The position numbers and the translations under genes are program-made. The notes beneath the pieces were generated by a model. The model had not been told where the DNA came from, searched no databases, and saw only the letters and a list, made by a program, of their open reading frames with translations. A stretch of 64,000 nucleotides of DNA. Origin: Bog-375 sp049698695. GTDB lineage: Bacteria; Acidobacteriota; Terriglobia; Bryobacterales; Bryobacteraceae. Positions 49,704-58,754 of this stretch are shown here, one piece after another. The stretch spans positions 11,095 through 75,094 of the forward strand of contig JBAVYH010000216.1 of the NCBI GenBank assembly GCA_049698695.1, written 5' to 3'. Position 1 is the first letter of the stretch; each line of letters begins with the position of its first letter.

Positions 49704-52442
49704 CTACTGTTGGACCGTCAGGTTCACACCCTGGGGTGATGACACTCCATTGACCGTAGCGACAATCGGGTAATCGCCATTGGGCAAGTTCGGCACGGTG
49801 ACGTAGAGCTGGTACAGTCCGGCGGATCCCGGTGATAGCGCAGTCCACTGCACCGTCGCGGGGGTCCCCCCGATCGTTACCGTGACTCCGGAGACGAGGC
49901 ACGTTTGCGTCGAACTCGGGATTATTTGGCCAGCCGGAGCGGGTGGAGTGGTGGCGCCAAATCCAGTGCCCCATAGATAGATGCTCTCGCCCGGCTGGGC
50001 AGGCGTGGTAGGCGTGCTGAACGTCTCATTCTTTATCAGCCAGTTATAGTTAACGTCAGTAGCGACCGCATAGTTGCCCGGCCACTCGAAGAACGCCGGC
50101 TGCACAGCGGCCGACTGGGTACTGTACGGCTCGCTGGTTCCCGCTGGCGTGGTTACGGTAACCGATGTAGAACCCGTACCGAGGCCTGGCGCCAGGACAT
50201 TGATCTGCCCGGGACTAACATAATATACATAGGCAGGTGTTCCCCCCACGCTGACGCTCACGCTCGCGAGCGTGGTAGGTAATTGCAAGTTGACGATATA
50301 GTCATACCAACTCGAAGCCGGCCAGCCGGCGGGCGCGAAGTTCGATCCGTAAATCGAGATATAGGTCCCCGCCGCGACACCCAGTTGCCCGCCTGCGCTG
50401 TTCGCTATCCCAGCGATTTCCGGCAATGGTGCGGACACCCCAGCCACTGGCACCGCGCGAAGGTTATCAATGTAATATGTTGAGGCGGATGGAAGACTTA
50501 CGAACAAGCTGCGCACATTGGTCAAATCCGGCGTACCGCCGCCGCAATCGAGCGGCGTGGACAGTTGCTGTGACGGCAGCAGTGGCAGCGTTAGTGTGGT
50601 GGCGCCGAACAACTCAAGCGGTTCCCAATTCTCGCTCTGGCACCAAAGCCAATTGGAGCCTGACTGGAACGCAACGGCCGAGTAACCTCCGACTGTGGTC
50701 GGTGTGACATCCACCGCCAAGGACGGCCATGACGAGAGATCGACCGGTGTAGGGAGAGTGACTCCGAACCAGCCAGGCCTGGTCACATTTACTTGCAGCG
50801 AGTATTCCCCCTCGGTGTTAAAGGTCGGGCTGACGGCAACCGTACCGGCAGCCGGCGACAACGGTCCCCATCCGTCAACGCCTGGTTCGAACGACTCGAG
50901 TATCTCACAACACGTCTCGGGACCATTCACAGTTACAAACAGGTAGCCGACATTGGACACCTGTTGGTTGGTGTCCTTAACCGTATAGGAACCAAAGGGA
51001 ATTCCGACATAGCCGGCTTGGGGCGTAAACTGGATGGTCTGCCCGACGACGTTGAACACGCCGCCAGTGACGGCGAGGGATGTCTGCCTGTTCTGCGGGT
51101 CGGGACCGAGATTGATGCTGGCAGGGTCGATTGTTGCCCCCCCGTAAGCGACGTCATTCGACGATACGTCGAGGGTAACCGTCACGGGCTGCCCAAAGGG
51201 CGTCGCGGCCCATTGGTTGCCAGCGACGGGCGGGAGCGGTTGGGTCGGGCCTGCCATCAATTGGGCGAAATCGTCCATCAGCCACAGCACCGGGCTGCCC
51301 TCTTCTTCATCGAATGTGCTCTCCGCTTCCGCATTGGCGGGTAGAGGCGTGCCGGGCAGGACGTCCCAGAACATGGCGCCGCTGCCGACCCCGCTAAATA
51401 TCCGGTTGGTCCAATCGTTGTAAATAAACTCCTTTGCGTTGCCGGATAGCAAACCGAACTCACCCATATAAAGAGGCTTGCCAAGGCTGGTTGCTATCGA
51501 CTGTTGGTTGGCGATGAAGGTATCCGACTCTGGAATGCTCCAGCCCCAGGTGTCCGGGTAGAGGTGAAATCCCACCAGATCGACATTCTCAGCTTGAGAG
51601 AAGCTCTTGCTATCGACGCCGTTAGCGTTGGAACAGGAGAGAGGATCGCAGATGAAGCCTTCGTCACCCACTGCCACCAGGTGATTCGAGTCGATGCTCT
51701 TGACGTACGCTGCCGCGTTGCTGATCCAGGTGACGATCGTTTGCGTGTTGCAATTCCCCGATGTGGGGTATCCATTGGGTGGTCCGGAGCCTCCGCATTC
51801 AGGCTCGTTCGCCAGCTCCCACGCCATGATGGTCGGATCGTCTTTGTAAGCTACGTTGTAGGATGGCCCCTGAACCGTATTCTTGTGAGTCAGCACGTGG
51901 TTGACCCAGTTCTCGTACCATTGGAAGATCGTGGAGTCGGTGTAGAACTGGTCGTGGTATGCCGGCTGCAAGCCGCGCCACTTGACGTACGTATCCATGC
52001 CGCCGAAATCCGTCCAGTTATTGGTCAGGGTCATGATGAGCTTGATCTGCAGCGCGTTGGCTTCGTTGACCGCTAAGTCCACGTTGCTCAAGCCATTAAA
52101 GGCGTTGTCGTTGTACACCGGCGCGCCGGTGGTTTGGTTGAAGGACTGAAAGTAGAAACCGTTTCCACAGGTACTGTCGCAAAAGACCCACATGCGGACG
52201 ACCTTCAAATTTTTGTTGGCCGCGGTTTGCAGAATCTGCTTCACCGTCGATTGGTTGGAATACATCAAGGGATAGGAATTGGTGCCGCCGAAGCGGAAGG
52301 GCAAGCCGCCCAGCGTCAGCGTGCCGTTAGGTGTTGCCTGCACGAACCCGCTTCCCTGGCCCCACGCCAGCGAAGCCAATCCAAACAAGAAGAGCGCAGC
52401 GCCCCAGATACGCTTGTCCAGTAACCGAAAGATCGTCGGCAT
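49704..52442 (-). CDS. Exported GH5-like mannanase with C-terminal beta domains
   Basis: A 912-residue multidomain enzyme. A signal peptide (about 1-29) precedes a GH5 barrel of the beta-mannanase type (about 30-410): acid/base Glu213 in MAWELANEPEC and nucleophile Glu328 in PLYMGEFGLLSG. Next are an Ig-like domain (about 435-545), a beta-sandwich that may bind carbohydrate (about 550-690, SFEPGVDGWGPLSPAAGTVA), and the C-terminal domain typical of Solibacter exoproteins (ISIYGSNFAPAGW, YVSPGQINVLAPG). Substrate is probably mannan or a related plant polymer. The ATG at 52442 begins the signal peptide. Confidence 0.9.
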   Translation of the reverse strand: MPTIFRLLDKRIWGAALFLFGLASLAWGQGSGFVQATPNGTLTLGGLPFRFGGTNSYPLMYSNQSTVKQILQTAANKNLKVVRMWVFCDSTCGNGFYFQSFNQTTGAPVYNDNAFNGLSNVDLAVNEANALQIKLIMTLTNNWTDFGGMDTYVKWRGLQPAYHDQFYTDSTIFQWYENWVNHVLTHKNTVQGPSYNVAYKDDPTIMAWELANEPECGGSGPPNGYPTSGNCNTQTIVTWISNAAAYVKSIDSNHLVAVGDEGFICDPLSCSNANGVDSKSFSQAENVDLVGFHLYPDTWGWSIPESDTFIANQQSIATSLGKPLYMGEFGLLSGNAKEFIYNDWTNRIFSGVGSGAMFWDVLPGTPLPANAEAESTFDEEEGSPVLWLMDDFAQLMAGPTQPLPPVAGNQWAATPFGQPVTVTLDVSSNDVAYGGATIDPASINLGPDPQNRQTSLAVTGGVFNVVGQTIQFTPQAGYVGIPFGSYTVKDTNQQVSNVGYLFVTVNGPETCCEILESFEPGVDGWGPLSPAAGTVAVSPTFNTEGEYSLQVNVTRPGWFGVTLPTPVDLSSWPSLAVDVTPTTVGGYSAVAFQSGSNWLWCQSENWEPLELFGATTLTLPLLPSQQLSTPLDCGGGTPDLTNVRSLFVSLPSASTYYIDNLRAVPVAGVSAPLPEIAGIANSAGGQLGVAAGTYISIYGSNFAPAGWPASSWYDYIVNLQLPTTLASVSVSVGGTPAYVYYVSPGQINVLAPGLGTGSTSVTVTTPAGTSEPYSTQSAAVQPAFFEWPGNYAVATDVNYNWLIKNETFSTPTTPAQPGESIYLWGTGFGATTPPAPAGQIIPSSTQTCLVSGVTVTIGGTPATVQWTALSPGSAGLYQLYVTVPNLPNGDYPIVATVNGVSSPQGVNLTVQQ

Positions 52443-52702
52443 TGCTTTTGACCCCCTGCCCGCGCACGCGAGATGTGGCGAGCCTACAGCCATTCGCGCG
52501 GGCCCGGCTCCCACCCGGCCGATCCGGCTGCACATTCGAATGACTTGCGTACGATTTTACTATGTGGCGCGGTGGAAGGGATCGGCCATTGTGGTGCAGG
52601 CGCATACAGGGACGTGATGCCAAAGCGGGCAGCCTGAGAAACCCGCCCCCAAGCGGGCGTTGGCAGGCTGAAGCCCGCCCCACCAGTGCAAGCGGACGAC
52701 AC
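52443..52702. other. Intergenic gap with one hairpin element
   Basis: No supported gene. It contains the upstream region of the GH5 gene and the cruciform at 52625-52678 described separately. Confidence 0.5.
52625..52678. repeat. Nested hairpin element
   Basis: GCGGGC-AGCCTG (52625-52636) pairs with CAGGCT (52664-52669) and GCCCGC (52673-52678), and an inner CCCGC/GCGGG hairpin (52642-52657) sits in the loop. It matches the build of the cruciform at 34321-34396. Confidence 0.7.
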
Positions 52703-53998
52703 TCACGCGGCCGGCTCTGGGTGAACCTCGATTTCCTCGGGTTCCACGCCGAGGCGTTCGGGCTCCGGGAGACGGCCCGTGAAATGGGCCCAGCCCCAGA
52801 ACAGAGCGGTCGAGGAGCTGAGCACGCCGGCAATGGCGCCGATGGTACGTGGGTTCCAGTATTCGCTGGCGATGCCGGCCAGCGTCATCGAAATCAGCAT
52901 CACCGACCAGGTTGCCGATTCCATGGTGGCGAAGACGCGGCCGCGGAGCCCATCGGGGACGATGCGCAGCAGTTGCGACATGTTGAGCACCGAGCTCATG
53001 GCCACGCCGGCGCGCGAGAGGGCGATGAAGAACAGTGCCCAGCCGAAATGGCGCATCTGGCTGAACAGAACGTAAGAGCCGCCGTGGACGATGTAACAGA
53101 GCACGATGGCGCGCTTGTAATTGGTGAAGCTGAGGCGGCGGCCGAAGCTGTAGCCGAGCGCGCCTCCCGTCAGCAGGCCGATTCCGGCGAAGCTCCAGAC
53201 GATGCCCAGGCCGGCGGGGCCGCGATTAAAAACGATCTCGCCGAAAATGGTGAACAGAATTTGCGCCGCGCCGCCGCCGGAGGCCCAGCCCACGTTGATG
53301 AGCAGCAGCCCCATCACCAGCGGCACGCCGCGCATGTAGCGCAGGCCCTCCTTGTACTCGTGCCAGGGCCGGACCACTTCGGCTTCGGTGAGCGCGCGCC
53401 GCGGCGGATAGAAGCCGCGCCCGGGCAGGCGCAAACGCGAAATGCAACACGCGGAAATCAGAAACGAGAGCGCATTGCCCACGAAGGCCCAGCGGTAGCC
53501 GAACTGCATCACGCTGACACCGGCGAGGAAAGTGCCGATGGTGAGCGTGGTCCAACCCGTCGTCTGGGTGAGCGAATTGGCGGTGTGCAGCTCCTCGCGG
53601 GTGGCGATGGCGGGAAGAATGGCGGCGCGGCCGGCGGTAAAGAATGGCGAGGCCCCCATCAGCAGCGCGCTCAACGAATAGAGCAGCCAAGTGTCGCCGC
53701 GGCCGATGGCGAGGATGAAGCCGAGCGCCACCACGGCGCGGATGAGGTCGCTCGCGATCATCACATGTTTGCGGTTCAGGCGGTCGAGCGCCACGCCGGC
53801 CGCGGGCCCGATGAGCATGGCGGGAATGGCGCGCGAAAGCATCACGCCGCTGACTACCATGCCAGAGCGGGTGGCAGCCACGGCGAGGCTGAAAACGGCG
53901 ATGTTGTTGAAGTGGTCGCCGATCTCGCTGACCACCTGGCCCACCCAGGTGAAGCGGTAGTTGCGGTTCCCGGCGAGGAGCGAGAGGAAGGCGTTCAA
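52703..53998 (-). CDS. MFS transporter of the DHA3/enterobactin-exporter type
   Basis: A 431-residue, 12-segment carrier. LLAGNRNYRFTWVGQVVSEIGDHFN and AGVALDRLNRKHVMIASDLIR are typical of the MFS_3/DHA3 group, mostly exporters. The TTG at 53998 overlaps the stop of the enolase-superfamily gene (TTGA), which fixes the start despite a much longer open frame. Last gene of the mazG operon. It may export an amino acid derivative made by the neighbours. Confidence 0.88.
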   Translation of the reverse strand: MNAFLSLLAGNRNYRFTWVGQVVSEIGDHFNNIAVFSLAVAATRSGMVVSGVMLSRAIPAMLIGPAAGVALDRLNRKHVMIASDLIRAVVALGFILAIGRGDTWLLYSLSALLMGASPFFTAGRAAILPAIATREELHTANSLTQTTGWTTLTIGTFLAGVSVMQFGYRWAFVGNALSFLISACCISRLRLPGRGFYPPRRALTEAEVVRPWHEYKEGLRYMRGVPLVMGLLLINVGWASGGGAAQILFTIFGEIVFNRGPAGLGIVWSFAGIGLLTGGALGYSFGRRLSFTNYKRAIVLCYIVHGGSYVLFSQMRHFGWALFFIALSRAGVAMSSVLNMSQLLRIVPDGLRGRVFATMESATWSVMLISMTLAGIASEYWNPRTIGAIAGVLSSSTALFWGWAHFTGRLPEPERLGVEPEEIEVHPEPAA

Positions 53999-55104
53999 CC
54001 GGTGGTCTCCTCGCGCACCGTGATGGCGTCGATAAATTCGCGATCGAGCGCGTAGCCGAAGCCGGGCTGGTCGCGGATTTCGATGGTGCCGCGCGGGGTG
54101 GTTTCCACCGCCGGCTGAATGATGTCGCGCTGCCAGTAGCGGCGGCTGGCGGAAACGTCGCCCGGTAGCACGAAATTGGGCAGCGTAGCCAGCGCCACGT
54201 TGTGCGCGCGGCCGATGCCGGCTTCGAGCATGCCGCCGCACCAGACGGGAATGCCGGCCGCCTGTGCCACGTCGTGCAGACGGCGCGCTTCGGCGAACCC
54301 GCCAACGCGGCCCAGCTTGATGTTGAGGATGCCGCAGGCGCGCAGCCGGATCGCCTGGGCGGCGTGGTGCGCGCTGCGAATCGATTCATCCAGGCAGATG
54401 GGCGTCTGCAAACGCGCCTGCAATGCGGCGTGGTCGATGATGTCGTCGTGCGCCAGCGGTTGCTCAATCATCATCAGGTAGAAATCGTCCAGCTTGCGCA
54501 AGTGGTCGGCGTCGGCCAGCGTATACGCGGAGTTGGCGTCGGCCATCAGCTTGATGCGGGGAAAGCGCTCCCGCACACGCGCCACCACGTCGACGTCCCA
54601 GCCGGGCTTGATCTTCATCTTGATGCGCTGATACCCGGCGGCCAGCTCGCGCTCGATGGTTTCCAGCAGCTCCTCCACCGAATCCTGTATGCCGATGGAG
54701 ACGCCGCAAGGGATTTCGCGGCGCGCGCCGCCGCCGATCTTTTTCCAAAGCGGCAGGCCTTCGATGCGCGCGGCCAGGTCCCACACGGCGGTTTCCAGGC
54801 CGCCTTTGGCCATGTTGTGGCCGCGAATGTGAGCGGTGAGAGGATAGACCGCCTCCGGGCCATCAAGCTCGCGGCTGATCACGCGCGGGGCGGCGTAATC
54901 GCGCAGAATCCGCCACGCCGATTCGGTCCATTCCTCGTTGTAGAAAGGGTTCTCGCCGGCGGTCACTTCGCCCCAGCCGGAAATGCCGCCCGCTTGTGCC
55001 TCCACCAGGATGATGTGGCGCTCGTAAGTGCGGCCAAAACTGGTTTCGAAGAAGTGCACCAGCGGCATGCGGATCTGCCGCAGGGTGACGCACTCGATCT
55101 TCAT
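53995..55104 (-). CDS. Enolase-superfamily enzyme (OSBS/N-succinylamino acid racemase)
   Basis: A 369-residue enzyme of the muconate-lactonising subgroup. Catalytic Lys residues lie in RIKMKIKPGWD (K-x-K) and NIKLGRVGG; metal ligands Asp, Glu, Asp are in MADANSAY, MIEQPLAHDD and CLDESIRSA. The sequence is of the NSAR/OSBS type. No other menaquinone gene is near, while a COG3375-type acetyltransferase gene overlaps it by 4 nt, which fits the N-succinylamino acid racemase role (D-to-L amino acid conversion) better than menC. The ATG at 55104 is fixed by the ATGA overlap. Confidence 0.85.
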   Translation of the reverse strand: MKIECVTLRQIRMPLVHFFETSFGRTYERHIILVEAQAGGISGWGEVTAGENPFYNEEWTESAWRILRDYAAPRVISRELDGPEAVYPLTAHIRGHNMAKGGLETAVWDLAARIEGLPLWKKIGGGARREIPCGVSIGIQDSVEELLETIERELAAGYQRIKMKIKPGWDVDVVARVRERFPRIKLMADANSAYTLADADHLRKLDDFYLMMIEQPLAHDDIIDHAALQARLQTPICLDESIRSAHHAAQAIRLRACGILNIKLGRVGGFAEARRLHDVAQAAGIPVWCGGMLEAGIGRAHNVALATLPNFVLPGDVSASRRYWQRDIIQPAVETTPRGTIEIRDQPGFGYALDREFIDAITVREETTG

Positions 55105-55826
55105 AGCCATGGCTCCAGCAGATAGGTTCCCATAGCGGGACCGCGTTCGAACCCGGTCACAGCCAGGCCGCGCGCAAAAGCATCCTGAAACAGCGCGGCG
55201 TTGGCTTTCTGAATTTCGCGCGCGCGGGCGGAGTCCTGGCTGCGAATCAGCGCGATATCGGCGGGAAAGGAGATGCGCTCGGCGGCGTGGACGGGCGGCC
55301 GCCCGCCTGCCAGCGTCTGCCGCACGCGCGGCGAATCCAGCCACCATTCGGCGGTGCAGCGATCGGTGGGCAGGCCGCCGTGCAGCGGGCTCGCGGTGAT
55401 GCCGTACTGATTCTCCGTGTAGCGCCGAACGATGGCGCCGAGGCGTTCCAGGTTGAAGTACGCGTTCTTCAGCTCGAGCGGATCGAAGGTCCATTCGATC
55501 AGGCCGATGCCGCGGGCGAGCGCGTCCTCGCGCTGGCGGAGCTTGAGGCGGCGGCCGATGCCGGAATCGCGATATTCCGGCAGCACACCCAGCATGTGGC
55601 TGTGCAGATACGGCGTGGGGCCGGGCTTGACCCCGGGGATGGCGAAGCAGAAGGCTATTAGGCGATCGCCGTCGTAAGCGCCGAAAATGTGCCCGCCCAC
55701 TTTGTCTAGCACTACCAGGAACCGCATGGGCAGCAGATCGATGGCATCGAAGCCCCAGACCTCTTGCTGCAATTCGACCACGCAGGCGTACTGGGAGAGT
55801 TCGTGCAGCGGCCGAATGTCGATCAC
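55101..55826 (-). CDS. GNAT-family acyltransferase (COG3375-like)
   Basis: A 241-residue acyltransferase. SHMLGVLPEYRDSGIGRRLK is the acyl-CoA-binding motif A (V-x5-R-x2-G-I-G), followed by ALARGIGLIEWTFDPLELKN typical of COG3375. In Geobacillus, a GNAT succinyltransferase works with NSAR to make N-succinyl-D-amino acids; the layout here is the same. The GTG at 55826 overlaps the mazG stop (GTGA). The longer start at 55844 is less likely. Confidence 0.85.
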   Translation of the reverse strand: MIDIRPLHELSQYACVVELQQEVWGFDAIDLLPMRFLVVLDKVGGHIFGAYDGDRLIAFCFAIPGVKPGPTPYLHSHMLGVLPEYRDSGIGRRLKLRQREDALARGIGLIEWTFDPLELKNAYFNLERLGAIVRRYTENQYGITASPLHGGLPTDRCTAEWWLDSPRVRQTLAGGRPPVHAAERISFPADIALIRSQDSARAREIQKANAALFQDAFARGLAVTGFERGPAMGTYLLEPWL

Positions 55827-56605
55827 GCTTTGGCTTCCTGCCACAGCGCCTCCATTTCCTCAAGGGTCGCATCGGCCGGCTTCTTGCCGCGCTCGGCCAG
55901 CTTGCGCTCAATGTAGCCGAAGCGCCGGCGGAATTTGGCATTGGTGGCGCGCAGCGCCTGCTCGGGATCCACCTTCACGAAGCGCGCCAGGTTGACGAGC
56001 GTGAAGAGCATGTCGCCCAGCTCGTTTTCCAGTTCGGCAGGCGATCCGCCGCGGCGCGCCTCGGCAAATTCGCTCGCCTCTTCCTGCAGCTTCTCGAGCA
56101 CCTGCTCGGGGTTCTCCCAATCGAAGCCCACTTGGGCGGCGCGCGAAGTGATCTGCTGCGCCTCCACCAGCGCCGGAAGGGCGCGCGGCACGCCGGCCAG
56201 CAGGCCTTCCTCCTGCCGGCCTTGCGCGGCCTTTTCGGCGGCCTTCACCTCGCTCCAGATGCGTTTCACGTCGCCGGCGGTCGAGGCCGATTCCTCGCCG
56301 AAAATGTGCGGATGGCGGCGCAGCAGCTTGCGATTGATCGCCTCCAGCGCGTCTTCGATGCTGAAGAGGCCTTGTTCAGAGGCCATCTGCGCGTAGAAGA
56401 CGGCCTGCAGGATGTAGTCGCCCAGTTCTTCGGCCAAGTCGGGCCAGTCGCGGCGGTCGATGGCGTCGAGCACCTCGTAGGTCTCTTCCAGTGTGTAGGG
56501 CTTGATGCTGTCGAAGGTTTGCTCGCGGTCCCACGGGCAGCCGCCCGGCGCGCGCAAGCGGGCCATCAGGGCAAGCAGACGATCAAACTTTTCGGCGGCG
56601 CTCAA
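55823..56605 (-). CDS. mazG: Nucleoside triphosphate pyrophosphohydrolase MazG
   Basis: A 260-residue two-domain all-alpha NTP pyrophosphohydrolase. Each half has the EExxD/ExxD type motif: ETYEVLDAIDRRDWPDLAEELGD in the first and EFAEARRGGSPAELENELGD in the second. It removes non-canonical NTPs and affects ppGpp-related responses in some bacteria. It begins with TTG at 56605. First gene of a four-gene operon with 4-nt overlaps throughout. Confidence 0.94.
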   Translation of the reverse strand: MSAAEKFDRLLALMARLRAPGGCPWDREQTFDSIKPYTLEETYEVLDAIDRRDWPDLAEELGDYILQAVFYAQMASEQGLFSIEDALEAINRKLLRRHPHIFGEESASTAGDVKRIWSEVKAAEKAAQGRQEEGLLAGVPRALPALVEAQQITSRAAQVGFDWENPEQVLEKLQEEASEFAEARRGGSPAELENELGDMLFTLVNLARFVKVDPEQALRATNAKFRRRFGYIERKLAERGKKPADATLEEMEALWQEAKA

Positions 56606-56650
56606 CGGGCGGCTCCGGCCAGGCGCCGGCCCGAGCGCCGGACCAGAACC

Positions 56651-58234
56651 TCAGTGCGTGTAACTGGCGTTGATGAACTCGTCGACATCTCTATGCATTT
56701 TATCGTGCGCCTTGCTGTCGATATAGACCATGTGGCCGGATTCGTAATACGCGAACGCAATATTCTTCCTCACCGGCGGCTCCAGGTTCATGTGCGAGAC
56801 GGTTTCCTCGATGCCGTTGAAGGGCGTGGCGACGTCATAATAACCGCACAGCACCAGCACCTTCAGAGAGCTCTCCTCGGTCATGGCGGAGCGCAGAACC
56901 TCGGCTACCCGGGTTTCGCCGGCGTCGCTCCAGGGCCGCACATTGGCGCTGACTTCGTAAGTCATCTCGCTCTTCCAGCCGAGTTCGCGGCGCAGGTAGT
57001 CCTGGAAAGTGGCCACGAAGGCGCCGACATAAGAGGCTTCGCTCGGATCGTATTCGTTGCGCTCGCCTGCGGCATCCACGTCCGTGCCGAGGAACCGCGA
57101 ATCCAGGCGGCCGACGGTGCGCCGCTGATCGCGCATCAGCTCTTTGAACCACCGTTGCGGGCTGATGCGCAGGTTGGCCTCCTCGATGTACTGCGGCTTA
57201 AGGCCGGTGAAGCGGGCTATGTCCCTGACGACCTTCTGATACTCGGCCGGGGTGAGCTGATCGCCTTTTTCGAGCGCCTGGGCGTACTCGCCGTGGGCGA
57301 ACTGGCGCGCCGCCTGCGCCACGGCTTCGATGCTTTCCTTTTGCAGATCGGGCGGCAGCAGGTGGTGATACCAGGCGGTGGTGGTGTAAGTGGGCAGGAA
57401 GAAGATATGGCGGTCGTCGCCGCCCCAGTCGGCAAACGCCACCGTAGAAAGCAGCACAATACCGTTCAGGTAAATCTCGTGGCGATGCTCGAGAACGCCG
57501 GCCAATTCCGCCGAGCGCGTGGTGCCATAGCTTTCGCCGATCAGGAATTTGGGCGATGCCCAGCGCTCACTGCGGGTGATGTACTGGTAAATAAAATCGG
57601 CGAACCAGTTGGCGTCTTCGATAACGCCGTAAAACTGCGACGCGGTCTGGCCCGGCGCCGGCCGGCTGTAGCCGGTGCTGATGGCGTCGACGAAGACCAG
57701 GTCGGTCGCATCCAGAAAGGAATCCTCGTCGTCGACGATGCTGTAGGGCGCCGGCATGCCGTGACCGTCGGGCGTGAGCACCACTCGCCTCGGTCCCATG
57801 CCCATGTGAGTAAACAGCGAAGCCGATCCGGGTCCGCCGTTGTAGACGAACGCCACCGGGCGTTTGCTGATGTCGGCGACGCCGTCCTTGGTATACGCCA
57901 CGTAGAAGAATGTGGCCTTGGGCGTGCCATCATCGGCGTTAATGACGTAAGTGCCGGCGGTCGCGGTGTAGTGGATCTCTTCGCCGCCGATGCGCGCCGA
58001 ATGGTGGGTGACTACGGCCTTCTCTTCGGGCGGCGGCTGGTGCTTCGCTGCTGGCTCCGATTCGGCGCCCCCGCGCGCAGACGCCGGACGCTGGGCCGGC
58101 GGCATGCCGCCTCGTCCAATGCGCTGCGCCGGCGGAGTGGTCATGGTCTCGCCCGGCGGCGGGGCTTGGGCCGCCGCCCATGAGGCCAACAGGCAGGAAA
58201 GTACGCTTACCAGAATCGGGCTTTTCATCACCAT
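56651..58234 (-). CDS. Exported S10-family serine carboxypeptidase-like protein
   Basis: A 527-residue alpha/beta hydrolase of peptidase family S10. A signal peptide (about 1-22, ending SWAAAQ) is followed by a Pro/Gly-rich linker with RGGMPP repeats. The triad is Ser in LIGESYGTTRSAEL, Asp in LVLCGYYDVATPF and His in YYESGHMVYID; the oxyanion region is YNGGPGSASLF. It should cleave C-terminal residues of peptides outside the cytoplasm. It is divergent from blaI. Confidence 0.92.
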   Translation of the reverse strand: MVMKSPILVSVLSCLLASWAAAQAPPPGETMTTPPAQRIGRGGMPPAQRPASARGGAESEPAAKHQPPPEEKAVVTHHSARIGGEEIHYTATAGTYVINADDGTPKATFFYVAYTKDGVADISKRPVAFVYNGGPGSASLFTHMGMGPRRVVLTPDGHGMPAPYSIVDDEDSFLDATDLVFVDAISTGYSRPAPGQTASQFYGVIEDANWFADFIYQYITRSERWASPKFLIGESYGTTRSAELAGVLEHRHEIYLNGIVLLSTVAFADWGGDDRHIFFLPTYTTTAWYHHLLPPDLQKESIEAVAQAARQFAHGEYAQALEKGDQLTPAEYQKVVRDIARFTGLKPQYIEEANLRISPQRWFKELMRDQRRTVGRLDSRFLGTDVDAAGERNEYDPSEASYVGAFVATFQDYLRRELGWKSEMTYEVSANVRPWSDAGETRVAEVLRSAMTEESSLKVLVLCGYYDVATPFNGIEETVSHMNLEPPVRKNIAFAYYESGHMVYIDSKAHDKMHRDVDEFINASYTH

Positions 58235-58339
58235 CGCTGTTTCTCCTTGTTGAACCGCAATCGTATACCCTCAACGCGTGCCCAAGCAAGCGCGCGCGCT
58301 TCGTCGTCAGGCTCCCGAGCCGCACCGCCACTTTTCGCT

Positions 58340-58374
58340 TGACAAGCTCCTCATTTAGTACTAATAAATTAGTA
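58340..58374 (+). promoter_or_regulatory. blaI promoter with BlaI-type palindromic operator
   Basis: TTGACA (58340-58345) is followed after 16 nt by TAATAA (58362-58367), 6 nt before the ATG at 58374. The perfect palindrome TACTAATAAATTAGTA (58359-58374) covers the -10 and the first base of the gene. BlaI/MecI/CopY repressors bind such TACTA/TAGTA dyads, so autorepression is expected. Confidence 0.8.
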
Positions 58375-58754
58375 TGCGATCGCGAAGCAGTATCCTGACG
58401 GGCCAGGAACTGGAAATCATGAAGATCGTCTGGGAGCGCGGCAGCGTGACCGTGCGCGACGTCTACGAGGCGCTGCTGGAGCGCCGCAAGGTGGCCTACA
58501 CCACGGTGATGACCATGATGAAGATCCTGGAGCAGAAGAAGTACCTGAAGAAGACGCAGGCCGAGCGGGCTTACGTGTACCGGCCGGCGCAGCCCAAGCG
58601 CAAGGTGATCGGCGCCATGGTGCGGGAATTCGTCAACCGGGTCTTCAACGGGTCGGCCGAGCCGCTGCTGGTTCACCTGGTGGAAGAGGGCGACCTGTCG
58701 CGTGAGGATCTCGAGGAAATCGCGCGGCTGCGCAAGCCGGGGAGGGAGTCATGA
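58374..58754 (+). CDS. BlaI/MecI/CopY-family repressor
   Basis: A 126-residue winged-helix repressor. LTGQELEIMKIVWERGSVTV then RDVYEALLERRKVAYTTVMT is the DNA-binding domain; the C-terminal helix pair (FNGSAEPLLVHLVEEGDLSR) is the dimerisation and cleavage region. It starts at ATG 58374 on a leaderless-type promoter with an overlapping dyad operator. The next gene, an M56 peptidase, overlaps its stop by 4 nt and is the expected partner that inactivates it. Confidence 0.94.
   Translation: MRSRSSILTGQELEIMKIVWERGSVTVRDVYEALLERRKVAYTTVMTMMKILEQKKYLKKTQAERAYVYRPAQPKRKVIGAMVREFVNRVFNGSAEPLLVHLVEEGDLSREDLEEIARLRKPGRES

Noticed and set aside
53995..55104. Assignment as menC of menaquinone synthesis
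   Set aside because: No other men gene is nearby and the GNAT partner points to amino acid racemisation; kept as a family-level call.
54000..55941. 648-codon version of the enolase-superfamily gene
   Set aside because: The extra 279 N-terminal residues are Arg-rich shadow of the GNAT gene; the ATGA overlap at 55104 gives the proper start.
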